From NCBI RefSeq assembly GCF_047777955.1, contig NZ_CP180537.1:1-64000 (forward strand): 64,000 nucleotides of DNA. The letters run 5' to 3'. The position numbers were made by a program, and so were the translations under genes. Below, piece by piece: positions 55,615 through 63,693 of the stretch. Each line of letters opens with the position of its first letter. The first letter of the stretch is position 1. The notes beneath the pieces are model-generated. The model searched no databases. It was not told the DNA's origin and saw nothing but the letters and a program-made list of their open reading frames with translations. The DNA comes from Didemnitutus sp047777955 (lineage in GTDB: Bacteria; Verrucomicrobiota; Verrucomicrobiia; Opitutales; Opitutaceae).

Positions 55615-57242
55615 TTTTTCGGGGCGGCCGGCGGCACGAAGCTCGCGCGCGGGCCCTCGTTGCCGAGGCGGTTGACGGCGCTGACGACGACGGCGTCGAC
55701 GCCGGGCGCGAGGGCGAGCGTCGTCCGGCGCGCGGGTTGCACGGCGAAGCTCCACTGCGCGCCGCGGCGCGTCCAGATGGCGAAGAGCGTGGCGTCGGGG
55801 GTGGCGGTGATCCGCACCTGGTTCGCCGCGGCCAGGGCGAGGACGGGGGCGGCGGGCGCCTTCGTGCCCAGCCACGGCGAGGCGGGCACGAGCGCGGGCA
55901 CGGCGTAGAGCGGCGCGAGTTTCTCCACGATGCCCTTGCGGTTGTCCATCAGGGCGACGGCGCTGAAGTGCACGTGACCGCCGGCGCCGGGGCGCGCGCG
56001 GGTGAGCGCGATCTGCTGCGTGATGTCGGCCGGCGACCATTTCTTCTCGTCGCTGATCGCGCTGGTGAAGAGCCCGGCGTAGACGTGGCGGCCGGCGCGG
56101 TTCTGGGCGAGCCAGGTGTCGAGCAGGACGGGGAACGACTGCTCCTTGCTCGCCAGCGGCCAGTAGAGCTGCGGGACGAAGTAGTCGAGCCAGCCGCGCT
56201 CGAGCCACAGCTCAACGTCGGCGTAGAGCTTGTCGTATTGGCTGAAGCCCTTGATGCCGGCCGGGCGGCGGTCGGGCCGGCCGAGGCCGAAGGGGCTGAT
56301 GCCGAACTGCACCCACGGTTTCTCGGCGTGGACGGCGGCGTGGATTTTTTCGACGAGTTGGTCGACGTTCTGTCGGCGCCAGTCGACGCGCGCGAGCTTG
56401 CCGCCGGCCTTGCGGTAGGCCTGCCAGGCGGGGTCGTCGGGAAAGTCGATCTCGTCCGGCTTCGCGTCCTTCGGGGCCTTGGGCGGGAGCGGCTTCGTGA
56501 TCGGATAGGGATAGAAATAGTCGTCGATGTGCACGCCATCGATGTCGTAGCGGCGAACGACGTCGCGGATGACGGCCAGCGTCCGCTCGGCCGCGAACGG
56601 CTCGCCCGGGTCCATCCAGAGCAGCTCGCCGTATTTCTTCACCGCGCGCGGGTGCGTTTTCGCGATGTGCGACTTGGCCAGGGGCGACTTCGCCTCGCCG
56701 TGCCGTGCGCGATAGGGATTGAACCACGCGTGCAGCTCGAGGCCGCGCCGGTGTGCCTCCTCGACCCAGACGGCGAGCGGATCGTAGCCGGGCGACTTGC
56801 CCTGCGTGCCGGTGAGATACTCGGACCACGGCTCGAGCTCGGACTTGTAGAGCGCGTCGGCGGCGGGGCGGACCTGGAAGACGACGGCGTTCAGGTTGAG
56901 CGCCTTGGCGCGGTCGAGGATGGCCGCGATCTCGGCCCGCTGCTGCGCGGCGGGGAGGCCCTTCTTGCTCGGCCAGTCGATGTTGTTGACCGTCGCGACC
57001 CAGATGCCGCGGAACTCGCGCGGCGCGGGCGGCGCCTCCTCGGCCACCGGCGGCTGCGGCCGGGCGGGCGGCGTGGGCTTCGTCGCGCAGCCGGCGAGCG
57101 CGAGGACGCCAAGTGCGACGAGCAACGCGCTCGCCAATTTCCTGTAGGGCGGTGTCTCCCGACCCCGCCGCGAGCGCGGCGTGACCTGCGATGGCGGGGT
57201 CGGGAAACCCCGCCCGACAACGGAAGAGAAAAGGGCGTTCAT
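55611..57242 (-). CDS. UPF0748/GHL10 glycosyl-hydrolase-like lipoprotein with a repeat in its signal peptide
   Basis: 543 residues. After the lipobox ('VLALAGCATK') comes the GHL10 domain ('FRGIWVATVNNIDWPSK', 'LNLNAVVFQVRPAADALY', 'GLELHAWFNPYR', 'IDGVHIDDYFYPYP', 'WVQFGISPFG'), and a C-terminal fibronectin-like part. Probably cleaves denuded glycan strands. ATG 57242 is fixed by its ATGA overlap with murQ. But between 'MNALFSS' and 'KLASALLVALGVLALAGC' lie about 27 residues encoded by a palindromic repeat (57144-57218), so the lipoprotein signal starts unusually deep. Confidence 0.83.
   Translation of the reverse strand: MNALFSSVVGRGFPTPPSQVTPRSRRGRETPPYRKLASALLVALGVLALAGCATKPTPPARPQPPVAEEAPPAPREFRGIWVATVNNIDWPSKKGLPAAQQRAEIAAILDRAKALNLNAVVFQVRPAADALYKSELEPWSEYLTGTQGKSPGYDPLAVWVEEAHRRGLELHAWFNPYRARHGEAKSPLAKSHIAKTHPRAVKKYGELLWMDPGEPFAAERTLAVIRDVVRRYDIDGVHIDDYFYPYPITKPLPPKAPKDAKPDEIDFPDDPAWQAYRKAGGKLARVDWRRQNVDQLVEKIHAAVHAEKPWVQFGISPFGLGRPDRRPAGIKGFSQYDKLYADVELWLERGWLDYFVPQLYWPLASKEQSFPVLLDTWLAQNRAGRHVYAGLFTSAISDEKKWSPADITQQIALTRARPGAGGHVHFSAVALMDNRKGIVEKLAPLYAVPALVPASPWLGTKAPAAPVLALAAANQVRITATPDATLFAIWTRRGAQWSFAVQPARRTTLALAPGVDAVVVSAVNRLGNEGPRASFVPPAAPKK
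57144..57218. repeat. GTAGGG-type palindromic repeat inserted in a coding region
   Basis: The 26-base arms 57144-57169 (gtagggcggtgtctcccgac...) and 57193-57218 (...gtcgggaaaccccgcccgac) pair with few mismatches around a 23-base loop. The repeat is the strongest of the GTAGGG family in this window. It lies wholly inside the first codons of the UPF0748 gene and leaves the frame open. Confidence 0.8.
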
Positions 57243-58120
57243 GCTTTCAGCGCGGCGCGGACATTGCCCTGCACGGCGGCAAGGGCGGCCTCGGCGCCGG
57301 CGGCGTCGAGCCGCCGGCGGAGCATGACGATGGCGACCTTCACGCGATAGCGGCACTGCTCGAGCGCGGCGCGCGCCTGCTCGTCGCTCGCGCCGGTGGC
57401 GCGGACGGTGAGGGCGATGGCGCGGCGGAAGAGCTTCTCGTTCGTCGGCATGACGTCGACCATGAGGTTGCCGTAAACCTTGTGCAGGCGGACCATGATG
57501 GCGCTGGAAAGCGTGTTGAGGGCGATCTTCTGCGCGGTGCCGGCCTTGAGGCGCGTGCTGCCGGAGATGACCTCGCTGCCGGTGTCGAGCGTGACACCGA
57601 TCTCGGCGGCGGCGGCGACGGGCGAATCGGGATTGTTGGCGATGCCGATCGTCAGCGCGCCGGCGGCGCGCGCGGCCTCGAGCGCGCCGAGCACGTAGGG
57701 CGTGCGGCCGGAGGCGGCGACGCCGATGACGACGTCGTTCGCGGTCGGCGCGACGCCGCGGAGATCGGCGGCGCCCTGGGCGCGGTCGTCCTCGGCGCCC
57801 TCAACGGCGACGTAGAGCGCGTTGCGCCCGCCGGCGAGCAGGGCGACGGCACGCTCGTTCGGCCACGAGAACGTCGGCCAGAGCTCGACGCTGTCGAGCA
57901 GGCCAAGGCGGCCGGAGGTGCCGGCGCCGGCGTAGATCAGGCGGCCGCCGCGCGCGAGGCGCGGGGCGGCGGCGTCGACGGCGCGGGCGAGCGCGGCGCG
58001 GGCGGCGTCGACGACGCGGGCGGCGAGCACCTGGTCCTCGGTGAACGCGGCGACGAGCTGCTCCGTCGGGTAAAGGTCGAGTTCGGGGTGGCGGCTGTCC
58101 GGCTTTTCGGTGTTCAGCAT
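57239..58120 (-). CDS. murQ: N-acetylmuramic acid 6-phosphate etherase MurQ
   Basis: 293 residues. The SIS domain with 'RLIYAGAGTSGRLGLLDSVE', 'VVIGVAASGRTPYVLGALEA' and 'EVISGSTRLKAGTAQKIALN' matches MurQ closely, including the Glu of the first motif. It splits MurNAc-6-P to GlcNAc-6-P and D-lactate in the cytoplasm. ATG 58120 ('MLNTEKPDSRHPELDLYPTE') is the usual N-terminus. First gene of the minus-strand operon and divergent from anmK. Confidence 0.95.
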   Translation of the reverse strand: MLNTEKPDSRHPELDLYPTEQLVAAFTEDQVLAARVVDAARAALARAVDAAAPRLARGGRLIYAGAGTSGRLGLLDSVELWPTFSWPNERAVALLAGGRNALYVAVEGAEDDRAQGAADLRGVAPTANDVVIGVAASGRTPYVLGALEAARAAGALTIGIANNPDSPVAAAAEIGVTLDTGSEVISGSTRLKAGTAQKIALNTLSSAIMVRLHKVYGNLMVDVMPTNEKLFRRAIALTVRATGASDEQARAALEQCRYRVKVAIVMLRRRLDAAGAEAALAAVQGNVRAALKA

Positions 58121-58231
58121 GGGTCGGAAATCGAGGGGGTCGCCCCGGCGCCGGAGCGCCGCGCGATGACAGGGATGGCGCGGACAATCCTGCGTTGCTG
58201 CGGCCGGTTCAACCGTTCATTTCGTTCGGGC

Positions 58232-59350
58232 GTGAGTTCTGGGCCGAAAGACGAACTTTTCATCGGCGTGCTGTCGGGCACGAGCGTGGACGCGGTCGAT
58301 GCGGCGCTGGTGCGCTTCGGCGCGCGCGTCGAGCTGGTGGCCACGCACACCCTGCCCTACCCGCCGGCGCTGCGCGCGGAGCTGCTCGCCCTCGCGGTGC
58401 CCGGCGCGAACGAGATCGACCGGCTCGGCCGCGCGGACGTGAGCGTCGGCCGGCATTTCGCCCGCGCGGTGAACGAGCTGCTCGCCCTCGCCGGGCCCGA
58501 GCGCAGCGCCGTGGTCGCCGTCGGCAGCCACGGCCAGACGGTGCGGCACCGGCCGCACGCCGCGGTGCCGTTCACGCTGCAGGTCGGCGACCCGAACGTG
58601 ATCGCGGCGGAGACGGGCCTGCCGGTGGCGGCGGATTTCCGGCGCAAGGACCTGGCGCTCGGCGGCCAGGGCGCGCCGCTCGTGCCGGCGTTCCATGACG
58701 CGATCTTCCGCCGCCCGCGCGAGGCGCGCGTCGTGGTGAACATCGGCGGCATCGCCAACGTCACGCTGCTGCCGGCGGACCCGGACGCCCCCGTGCTGGG
58801 CTACGACACCGGGCCGGGCAACACGCTGCTCGACGCGTGGTGCCGGCAGCAGCTCGGCGCGCCGCTGGACCGCGACGGGGCCTTCGCCGCGCGCGGCCGG
58901 GTGGACGAGTCGCTCCTGCGCACGCTGCTGGCCGACGAATTTTTCGCGCGCGCGGCTCCCAAGAGCACCGGGCCGGAATATTTCTCGCCGGCGTGGCTGG
59001 AGGCGCGCGTCGGGGGCGTCGAGCCGGCGAATGTGCAGGCGACGCTGGTCGCGCTGACGGCGCAGAGCATCGCCGACGCGGTTGGCACGCGGAGCGGTTT
59101 CGAGCACGCCGGGGTGTTCGTGTGCGGCGGCGGGGCGAAAAACCCCGTGCTGATGCGCGCGCTCGCCGAGCGCCTGCCCCGCTGCCGGGTGCAGACGACC
59201 GCGGCACTCGGCGTCGATCCCGGCTGGGTCGAGGCGATGGCGTTCGCCTGGCTGGCGCGGCAGCGGATGCACGGCGGCGCGGGCAACTGCCCCGCCGTCA
59301 CGGGCGCCGCGCGCGGCGCCGTGCTCGGCGGCGTGTGGCTGCCGGGGTGA
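58232..59350 (+). CDS. anmK: Anhydro-N-acetylmuramic acid kinase
   Basis: 372 residues from GTG 58232 ('MSSGPKDELFIGVLSGTSVD', by analogy to the E. coli start). Actin-like ATPase fold: 'GTSVDAVDAAL', 'VGSHGQTVRHRP', 'AADFRRKDLALGGQGAPLVP', 'VVNIGGIANVT', 'YDTGPGNTLLD' and 'VCGGGAKNPVLM'. It turns 1,6-anhydroMurNAc into MurNAc-6-P, the substrate of MurQ. It is divergent from murQ with 111 bases between, so both can be controlled together. Confidence 0.95.
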   Translation: MSSGPKDELFIGVLSGTSVDAVDAALVRFGARVELVATHTLPYPPALRAELLALAVPGANEIDRLGRADVSVGRHFARAVNELLALAGPERSAVVAVGSHGQTVRHRPHAAVPFTLQVGDPNVIAAETGLPVAADFRRKDLALGGQGAPLVPAFHDAIFRRPREARVVVNIGGIANVTLLPADPDAPVLGYDTGPGNTLLDAWCRQQLGAPLDRDGAFAARGRVDESLLRTLLADEFFARAAPKSTGPEYFSPAWLEARVGGVEPANVQATLVALTAQSIADAVGTRSGFEHAGVFVCGGGAKNPVLMRALAERLPRCRVQTTAALGVDPGWVEAMAFAWLARQRMHGGAGNCPAVTGAARGAVLGGVWLPG

Positions 59351-59353
59351 GCG

Positions 59354-60559
59354 TCAGAGGACCCCGCGCAGGCCCGGCAGGCGGCGCAATGCGGCCGCGA
59401 GCGCCCAGCTCAGCGCGACACCGGCGGCCGTGACGAGCAGCGCCTTGGCGAGCCCGGGCAGGGCAACGCGGAGCAGCGCAAACTGCAGCCAGATCACGAC
59501 GGCGTAGTGCACGAGGTAGATGCCGTAGGCGTTGCGCCGCAGGCTGGCCCAGAAGGCGTTCTCGACGCTCCGCTGGCGCGCGGCCCACGCCAGCAGGGCC
59601 GTGCTCGTGAGCACGCCGCTCGCCATCATCAACGCGCCGGCGGCCAGGCTCCAGGCGAGCGAAAACTCGCCGCGCGAGGCCTGGATCGCGGTCACGATCA
59701 CCGTGGCGACAAAGCCGGCGAAGACCAGGCCCGCGGCGACCTGCCAGCGCACCCAGCGCCGCGCGAGAGGGCCGTCCGGGGCCACCAGGTCGCGGGCGCC
59801 GTTTTCCCGCCCGCCCAGCGCGACGCCGTAGAAGAAATACGTCGCGTAGAGCAGCACCCGCGAGCTCTGGACGAAGAACGGCCCCCAGCTCGCCCAGTGC
59901 ATGTAGTGCACTTTCATCACCACCGGCAGGTAGGCCAGCAGCGCGGCGACAATCCACACGCCGACCAGTCGCGCGGGCCGCTCCCGGCACCACGCGCCGG
60001 CGCGGCCGAGCGCTTCGAGCGCCCGCGGCCACGCGGCGTGCAGCAGCGCGGCGAGCGCGCTGAACGCCAGCAGCACCCACAGGAACCACGCCGGGCCCGC
60101 GGGCCACGCCCCGAGCTTGGCCCACGCGTCGACGAAGCCCGTCGCCGCCGTGGCGCTCTCGCGCTGGAGGAACGCCGGGTAGTAGGCCAGCGGCGCGAGC
60201 ACGCCCGCGGCGACGATGAAGGGCAGGCCGAGCCGCACGAAACGATCGAACACGAAGCCGCCCGCGCCCTTGCGCGCGAGGCTCGGCCCGGTGAACAGGC
60301 CCGCGAGCAGGAACAGCAGCGCCATGAAGAACGAGTCGTTCCACAGCACCAGCGCGTCCACGCCCGGCGCACGCGCCGCGTCGATGACGGGAAACGCGGC
60401 CCAGAGCAGCGTGGCGTCGAACGCGCCCGGCGGCGGCGCGTAGACGAAATACGCCAGCACGGCGTGGTGGGCGACGACGAGCAGCGTCAGCAGCGAGCGC
60501 AGGCTGTCGAGTGCGGCCGTGCGCGGGGCGCCGGCGGGAGGAGGCGGTGGGTGGTTCAT
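59354..60559 (-). CDS. Acyltransferase-3 family membrane protein
   Basis: 401 residues with about ten TM helices. The N-terminal 'ALDSLRSLLTLLVVAHHAVL' holds the catalytic His of the OafA/OpgC-type acyltransferases; 'NDSFFMALLFLLAGLFTGPS' and 'RNAYGIYLVHYAVVIWLQF' are conserved family blocks. It would transfer acyl groups to a surface carbohydrate; the acceptor is unknown. It is convergent with anmK and only 3 bases separate the stops. Confidence 0.85.
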   Translation of the reverse strand: MNHPPPPPAGAPRTAALDSLRSLLTLLVVAHHAVLAYFVYAPPPGAFDATLLWAAFPVIDAARAPGVDALVLWNDSFFMALLFLLAGLFTGPSLARKGAGGFVFDRFVRLGLPFIVAAGVLAPLAYYPAFLQRESATAATGFVDAWAKLGAWPAGPAWFLWVLLAFSALAALLHAAWPRALEALGRAGAWCRERPARLVGVWIVAALLAYLPVVMKVHYMHWASWGPFFVQSSRVLLYATYFFYGVALGGRENGARDLVAPDGPLARRWVRWQVAAGLVFAGFVATVIVTAIQASRGEFSLAWSLAAGALMMASGVLTSTALLAWAARQRSVENAFWASLRRNAYGIYLVHYAVVIWLQFALLRVALPGLAKALLVTAAGVALSWALAAALRRLPGLRGVL

Positions 60560-60630
60560 GGAAAAATCGGGCCAAGCTCACGCCCCGCGCCGCAGGGACG
60601 GCGGAAAAGCGGGGGCGCGAGCGCGGGACG

Positions 60631-62265
60631 TCAGCCGGGCGGACGGGCGACGCGCCGGCGGACGGCGCGGGCGTAGAGCGTCGTCGGCACCAGGCTCAGG
60701 ACGACGATGAGCGTGCAGATGATCAGCCAGTCGCGACCGGCCTTGGGATCGGCCATCATCCGCTGCGCGGCCGCGTCGTTGGCGTGCGGCGCCAGGGCGA
60801 ACGGCGCCGCGGCGATGTGCTGCGAGAACGCGAGGCAGGCGCTGCGCGCCGTCTCCCAGCCCGTGGCCGAGAGCGAACCGGACGCGTGCCAGCCGGCGGA
60901 CACGGAGCCGACCGCCACGCCGCCGAAGCAAATCGCGCCGAGGCTGACCAGGCCGATGCTCACCGCGCCGAGCGAGAGCACGCCGCCCGTCACGCCGCCC
61001 ACGCTGACCAGGCCGAACGCCCAGCCGCCGAAGGCGAACAGCAGGCCGATGGCGCGGTCGCCGCCGGCGATCCAGCCGACCGCGGGGCCTTTATCGGCAT
61101 CGGGCGTCGAGAAACGCAGGTGCACGAGCGGCAAACCGAACAGCGTCGCGTCGCTGCGATACTCGGCGAGGCGCGAGCCGGCCCGGTCGGAGGGATGCGA
61201 GAATTTCTCCGGTTCGCGCCGCCGCTCCGCCGAGCGCAACTCGCGGCCGACGCGGAGCGCGCGGACAAGCAGGAACGACCATCCCGCGGCGAAGAGCAGG
61301 ACGGCGGCGTGGTGGACGAGCGCGATCGCCGGCAACCGGTCCGGCCAGTGCGCGGCGGCGACGCGCAGTCCGAGCACGAACAGGAGGAAGCCGATGAAAG
61401 TGCCGAAGAGCACGGCGGTGGTGACGACCACGACGCGCTGTTCCCGCGCGGTGCGGGCCTGGTCGAGGTTCATGCGCAGCGTCAGCACGGTCGTGATGAA
61501 GCCGCTCACCGAGGCGAGGATGGTCGCGAACAGGGCGAGCTTGGCGAGGCCGCCCGCGCCCTTGGTCGCCGCGGCGGCCGCGGTGCCCACGGCCGCGGCC
61601 TGGGCGGGCGGCGCGAGCGCCGGGAGCGCGGCGAGCACGCCGACGGTGAACACGCGGCCCGGCGTGCTGCGCGCGAGCGCGCCCTCGACGAGGGCGAGCA
61701 CGTGCTCCTTGAGCATGGTGCGCCCGCGCGCGAGGCGCTGCTTCACGGCGTCCTCGGTGAGATCGAGTTCGGCGGCGACGTGCTCGATCGAGCCGTGTTC
61801 GCGGTAGAAGAGCACGAGCGGCTCGCGGTAGGTTTCCGGCAGCTCGCGCAGTGCGCGCCAGACGAGGGCCTGGTCATCGCGGTCGGCGGCCGCGGTGTCG
61901 GCCGAGGGCTCGTCGCTCGGCAGCTCGAGCGCGTGATCGAGCGGCGCGGCGCCGCGGGCCGGCTCGCGTCCGTCGCGCCGGCGCGCGTGGCTGAGTTTGA
62001 AGCGGAGGATGGCGCAGAGCCAGGCGCGGAGCTTTTCCGGCTCGCGCAGCTCGCCGAGCTTCAGCCACGCGGTGACGAAGGTTTCCTGCGCCGCATCCTC
62101 GCTCGCGCCGACGTCACCGAGCGCGGAGTAGGCCAGCGAGCAGAGCAGGCGCTGGTAGCGCTCGACGATCTGCTCGAACGCGGAGCGATTGCCGCCGAGA
62201 CAGGCGGCGACCAGATCGGTATCACTGGCGGTGTGGAGCAGGGCCATGACCTCGGGCGTTTTCAT
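60631..62265 (-). CDS. ECF-like sigma factor with a large C-terminal membrane domain
   Basis: 544 residues. Residues 1-200 are a full sigma unit: region 2 'FEQIVERYQRLLCSLAYSAL', 'DAAQETFVTAWLKLGEL', and region 4 'LPETYREPLVLFYREHGSIE', 'LDLTEDAVKQRLARGRTML'. About 340 residues follow with roughly nine TM helices ('LFATILASVSGFITTVLTL', 'GFLLFVLGLRVAAAHW'), a hydrophobic Gly-rich part ('GGVTGGVLSLGAVSIGLVSL') and a C-terminal anchor. ATG 62265 is preferred ('MKTPEVMALLHTASD'). The membrane part presumably tethers or regulates the sigma domain. Confidence 0.82.
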   Translation of the reverse strand: MKTPEVMALLHTASDTDLVAACLGGNRSAFEQIVERYQRLLCSLAYSALGDVGASEDAAQETFVTAWLKLGELREPEKLRAWLCAILRFKLSHARRRDGREPARGAAPLDHALELPSDEPSADTAAADRDDQALVWRALRELPETYREPLVLFYREHGSIEHVAAELDLTEDAVKQRLARGRTMLKEHVLALVEGALARSTPGRVFTVGVLAALPALAPPAQAAAVGTAAAAATKGAGGLAKLALFATILASVSGFITTVLTLRMNLDQARTAREQRVVVVTTAVLFGTFIGFLLFVLGLRVAAAHWPDRLPAIALVHHAAVLLFAAGWSFLLVRALRVGRELRSAERRREPEKFSHPSDRAGSRLAEYRSDATLFGLPLVHLRFSTPDADKGPAVGWIAGGDRAIGLLFAFGGWAFGLVSVGGVTGGVLSLGAVSIGLVSLGAICFGGVAVGSVSAGWHASGSLSATGWETARSACLAFSQHIAAAPFALAPHANDAAAQRMMADPKAGRDWLIICTLIVVLSLVPTTLYARAVRRRVARPPG

Positions 62266-62345
62266 CGTGTCGCACAAGGAAGTGCCCGGAAAGGCCGAAG
62301 CGGTGACAAAGTTTCGGCGGATTTTTTCGCGGGCGCGGGAAAGGA

Positions 62346-62367
62346 CGGTTGGGACAACCGCCCCTAC
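62346..62367. repeat. Short hairpin with CCCCTAC end (GTAGGG family)
   Basis: CGGTT (62346-62350), GGGAC, AACCG (62356-62360), then CCCCTAC. The end CCCCTAC is the complement of the GTAGGG start of the other repeats. It is a half-element in the gap between the sigma-membrane gene and the M20 gene. Confidence 0.45.
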
Positions 62368-62389
62368 CGGGCGGCGCGCCGGGCGCGGG

Positions 62390-63589
62390 CTACCGCGGGA
62401 ACGGGATCTCGCCGCTGGCGAGGCGATGGAGGAAGAGGGCGACGTTGGCGGCGCGCGGCGCGAGGGTGGCGACGCGGCAGTATTCGCGGGCGCTGTGCAG
62501 GTGGTCGCCCTCGGGGCCGATGCCGTCGAAGCACGGGAGGCCGGCGGCGCCGAGGAAGTTGCCGTCGGAGGCGCCGCCGCCGTGGACCCAGGTGAAGGGC
62601 TTGAGGCCGACGTCCGTCGCGGCGCGCTGGAAGGCCGGGAAGAGCGCCGCCTCGACGGCGTGGTTCTCCTTCGGCGGGCGGTTGAGCCAGAGGTTGAGGT
62701 CGAACTTCACCTCGTAGGCGGCGGCGACCTCGTCGGCGACGGCGCGGAGACGGGCGAAGAGTTGCGGCTCGTCGCTCATCTGCGTGACGCGGAGGTCGAG
62801 CTCGGCCTGGGCGAGGTCGGGCACGACGTTGGTGGCGGGCGAGCCGCCCTTGATGTTGCCGACGTTGACGAGCGTGCCGGGCAGTGCGGCGGGAATCTTC
62901 GACGCGGCGAGGGCGAAGGCGGCGAGGCCGAGGATGGCGCTGCGGCCGTCGTTGGGAATCTTCGCGGCGTGCGCGGCGCGGCCGTGGCAGGTGACGATGG
63001 CGCCGCCGGTGCCCTTGCGGGAATGGATGATGTCGCCGCTCGGACGCGCGGGTTCGAAGACGAAGCCGAAGTGGTGGCGCTTCGCGGCGTCCTCGAAGTA
63101 GGCGCGGGTGCCGTGCGTGCCGGTCTCCTCGTCGGGCGTGAGGAGGATTTCCCAGCCGATCTGTGCGGCGTGCGGCGTCTGCTCGAAGGCCTGGAGCGCG
63201 GCGAGGAGGACGACGAGACCGCCCTTCATGTCGGTGACGCCGGGGCCGTTGAGCGTGTCGGCGTCGAGCCAGCGGCAGGTCTGGAACGGGTCGTCGGCGC
63301 CGTAGACGGTGTCGTAGTGGCCGCAGAGGAAAACCTGGAGGGGCGCCTGCGGCCGGAGGCGGAAGCGGAGGGCCTTCGCCCCGGGCGGGTTGTAGCCGGG
63401 CGCGTCGGCCGCGAGTTCCTCAAACTGCGCGGTCGGAAACGCGCCGGCGAAGGTCGCGCGCAGCTCGGCCGCCATGCGGGCGAGGCCGGCGCCGTGGCTG
63501 GAGCCGGAGTTGATCGCCGCCCAGCGCTCGAGCAGGGCGGAAAACTCGGCGCGACGGGAGGCGAGGGCGGAAATGGAGGCGGGAATCAT
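62390..63589 (-). CDS. M20-family metallopeptidase (carboxypeptidase G2-like)
   Basis: 399 residues, no signal peptide. First metal motif 'FLCGHYDTVYGADDPFQ', second 'GPGVTDMKGGLVVLLAALQA', catalytic and metal Glu in 'LLTPDEETGTHGTRA'. The dimerisation domain and the last metal His in 'GIGPEGDHLHSAREYC' are present. Such enzymes remove amino acids such as Glu or act on acyl-amino acids; the substrate is not determined. ATG 63589. Confidence 0.88.
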   Translation of the reverse strand: MIPASISALASRRAEFSALLERWAAINSGSSHGAGLARMAAELRATFAGAFPTAQFEELAADAPGYNPPGAKALRFRLRPQAPLQVFLCGHYDTVYGADDPFQTCRWLDADTLNGPGVTDMKGGLVVLLAALQAFEQTPHAAQIGWEILLTPDEETGTHGTRAYFEDAAKRHHFGFVFEPARPSGDIIHSRKGTGGAIVTCHGRAAHAAKIPNDGRSAILGLAAFALAASKIPAALPGTLVNVGNIKGGSPATNVVPDLAQAELDLRVTQMSDEPQLFARLRAVADEVAAAYEVKFDLNLWLNRPPKENHAVEAALFPAFQRAATDVGLKPFTWVHGGGASDGNFLGAAGLPCFDGIGPEGDHLHSAREYCRVATLAPRAANVALFLHRLASGEIPFPR

Positions 63590-63693
63590 GCGGACGGAAG
63601 AGGGACCCTAGCGGAATCGCGCCAGCGCGCGATGCGGGCCGGCGCGGGGACGGGAGAAATTAGAACGCGACGCGGGAGCGGAAAGAAACGCGC

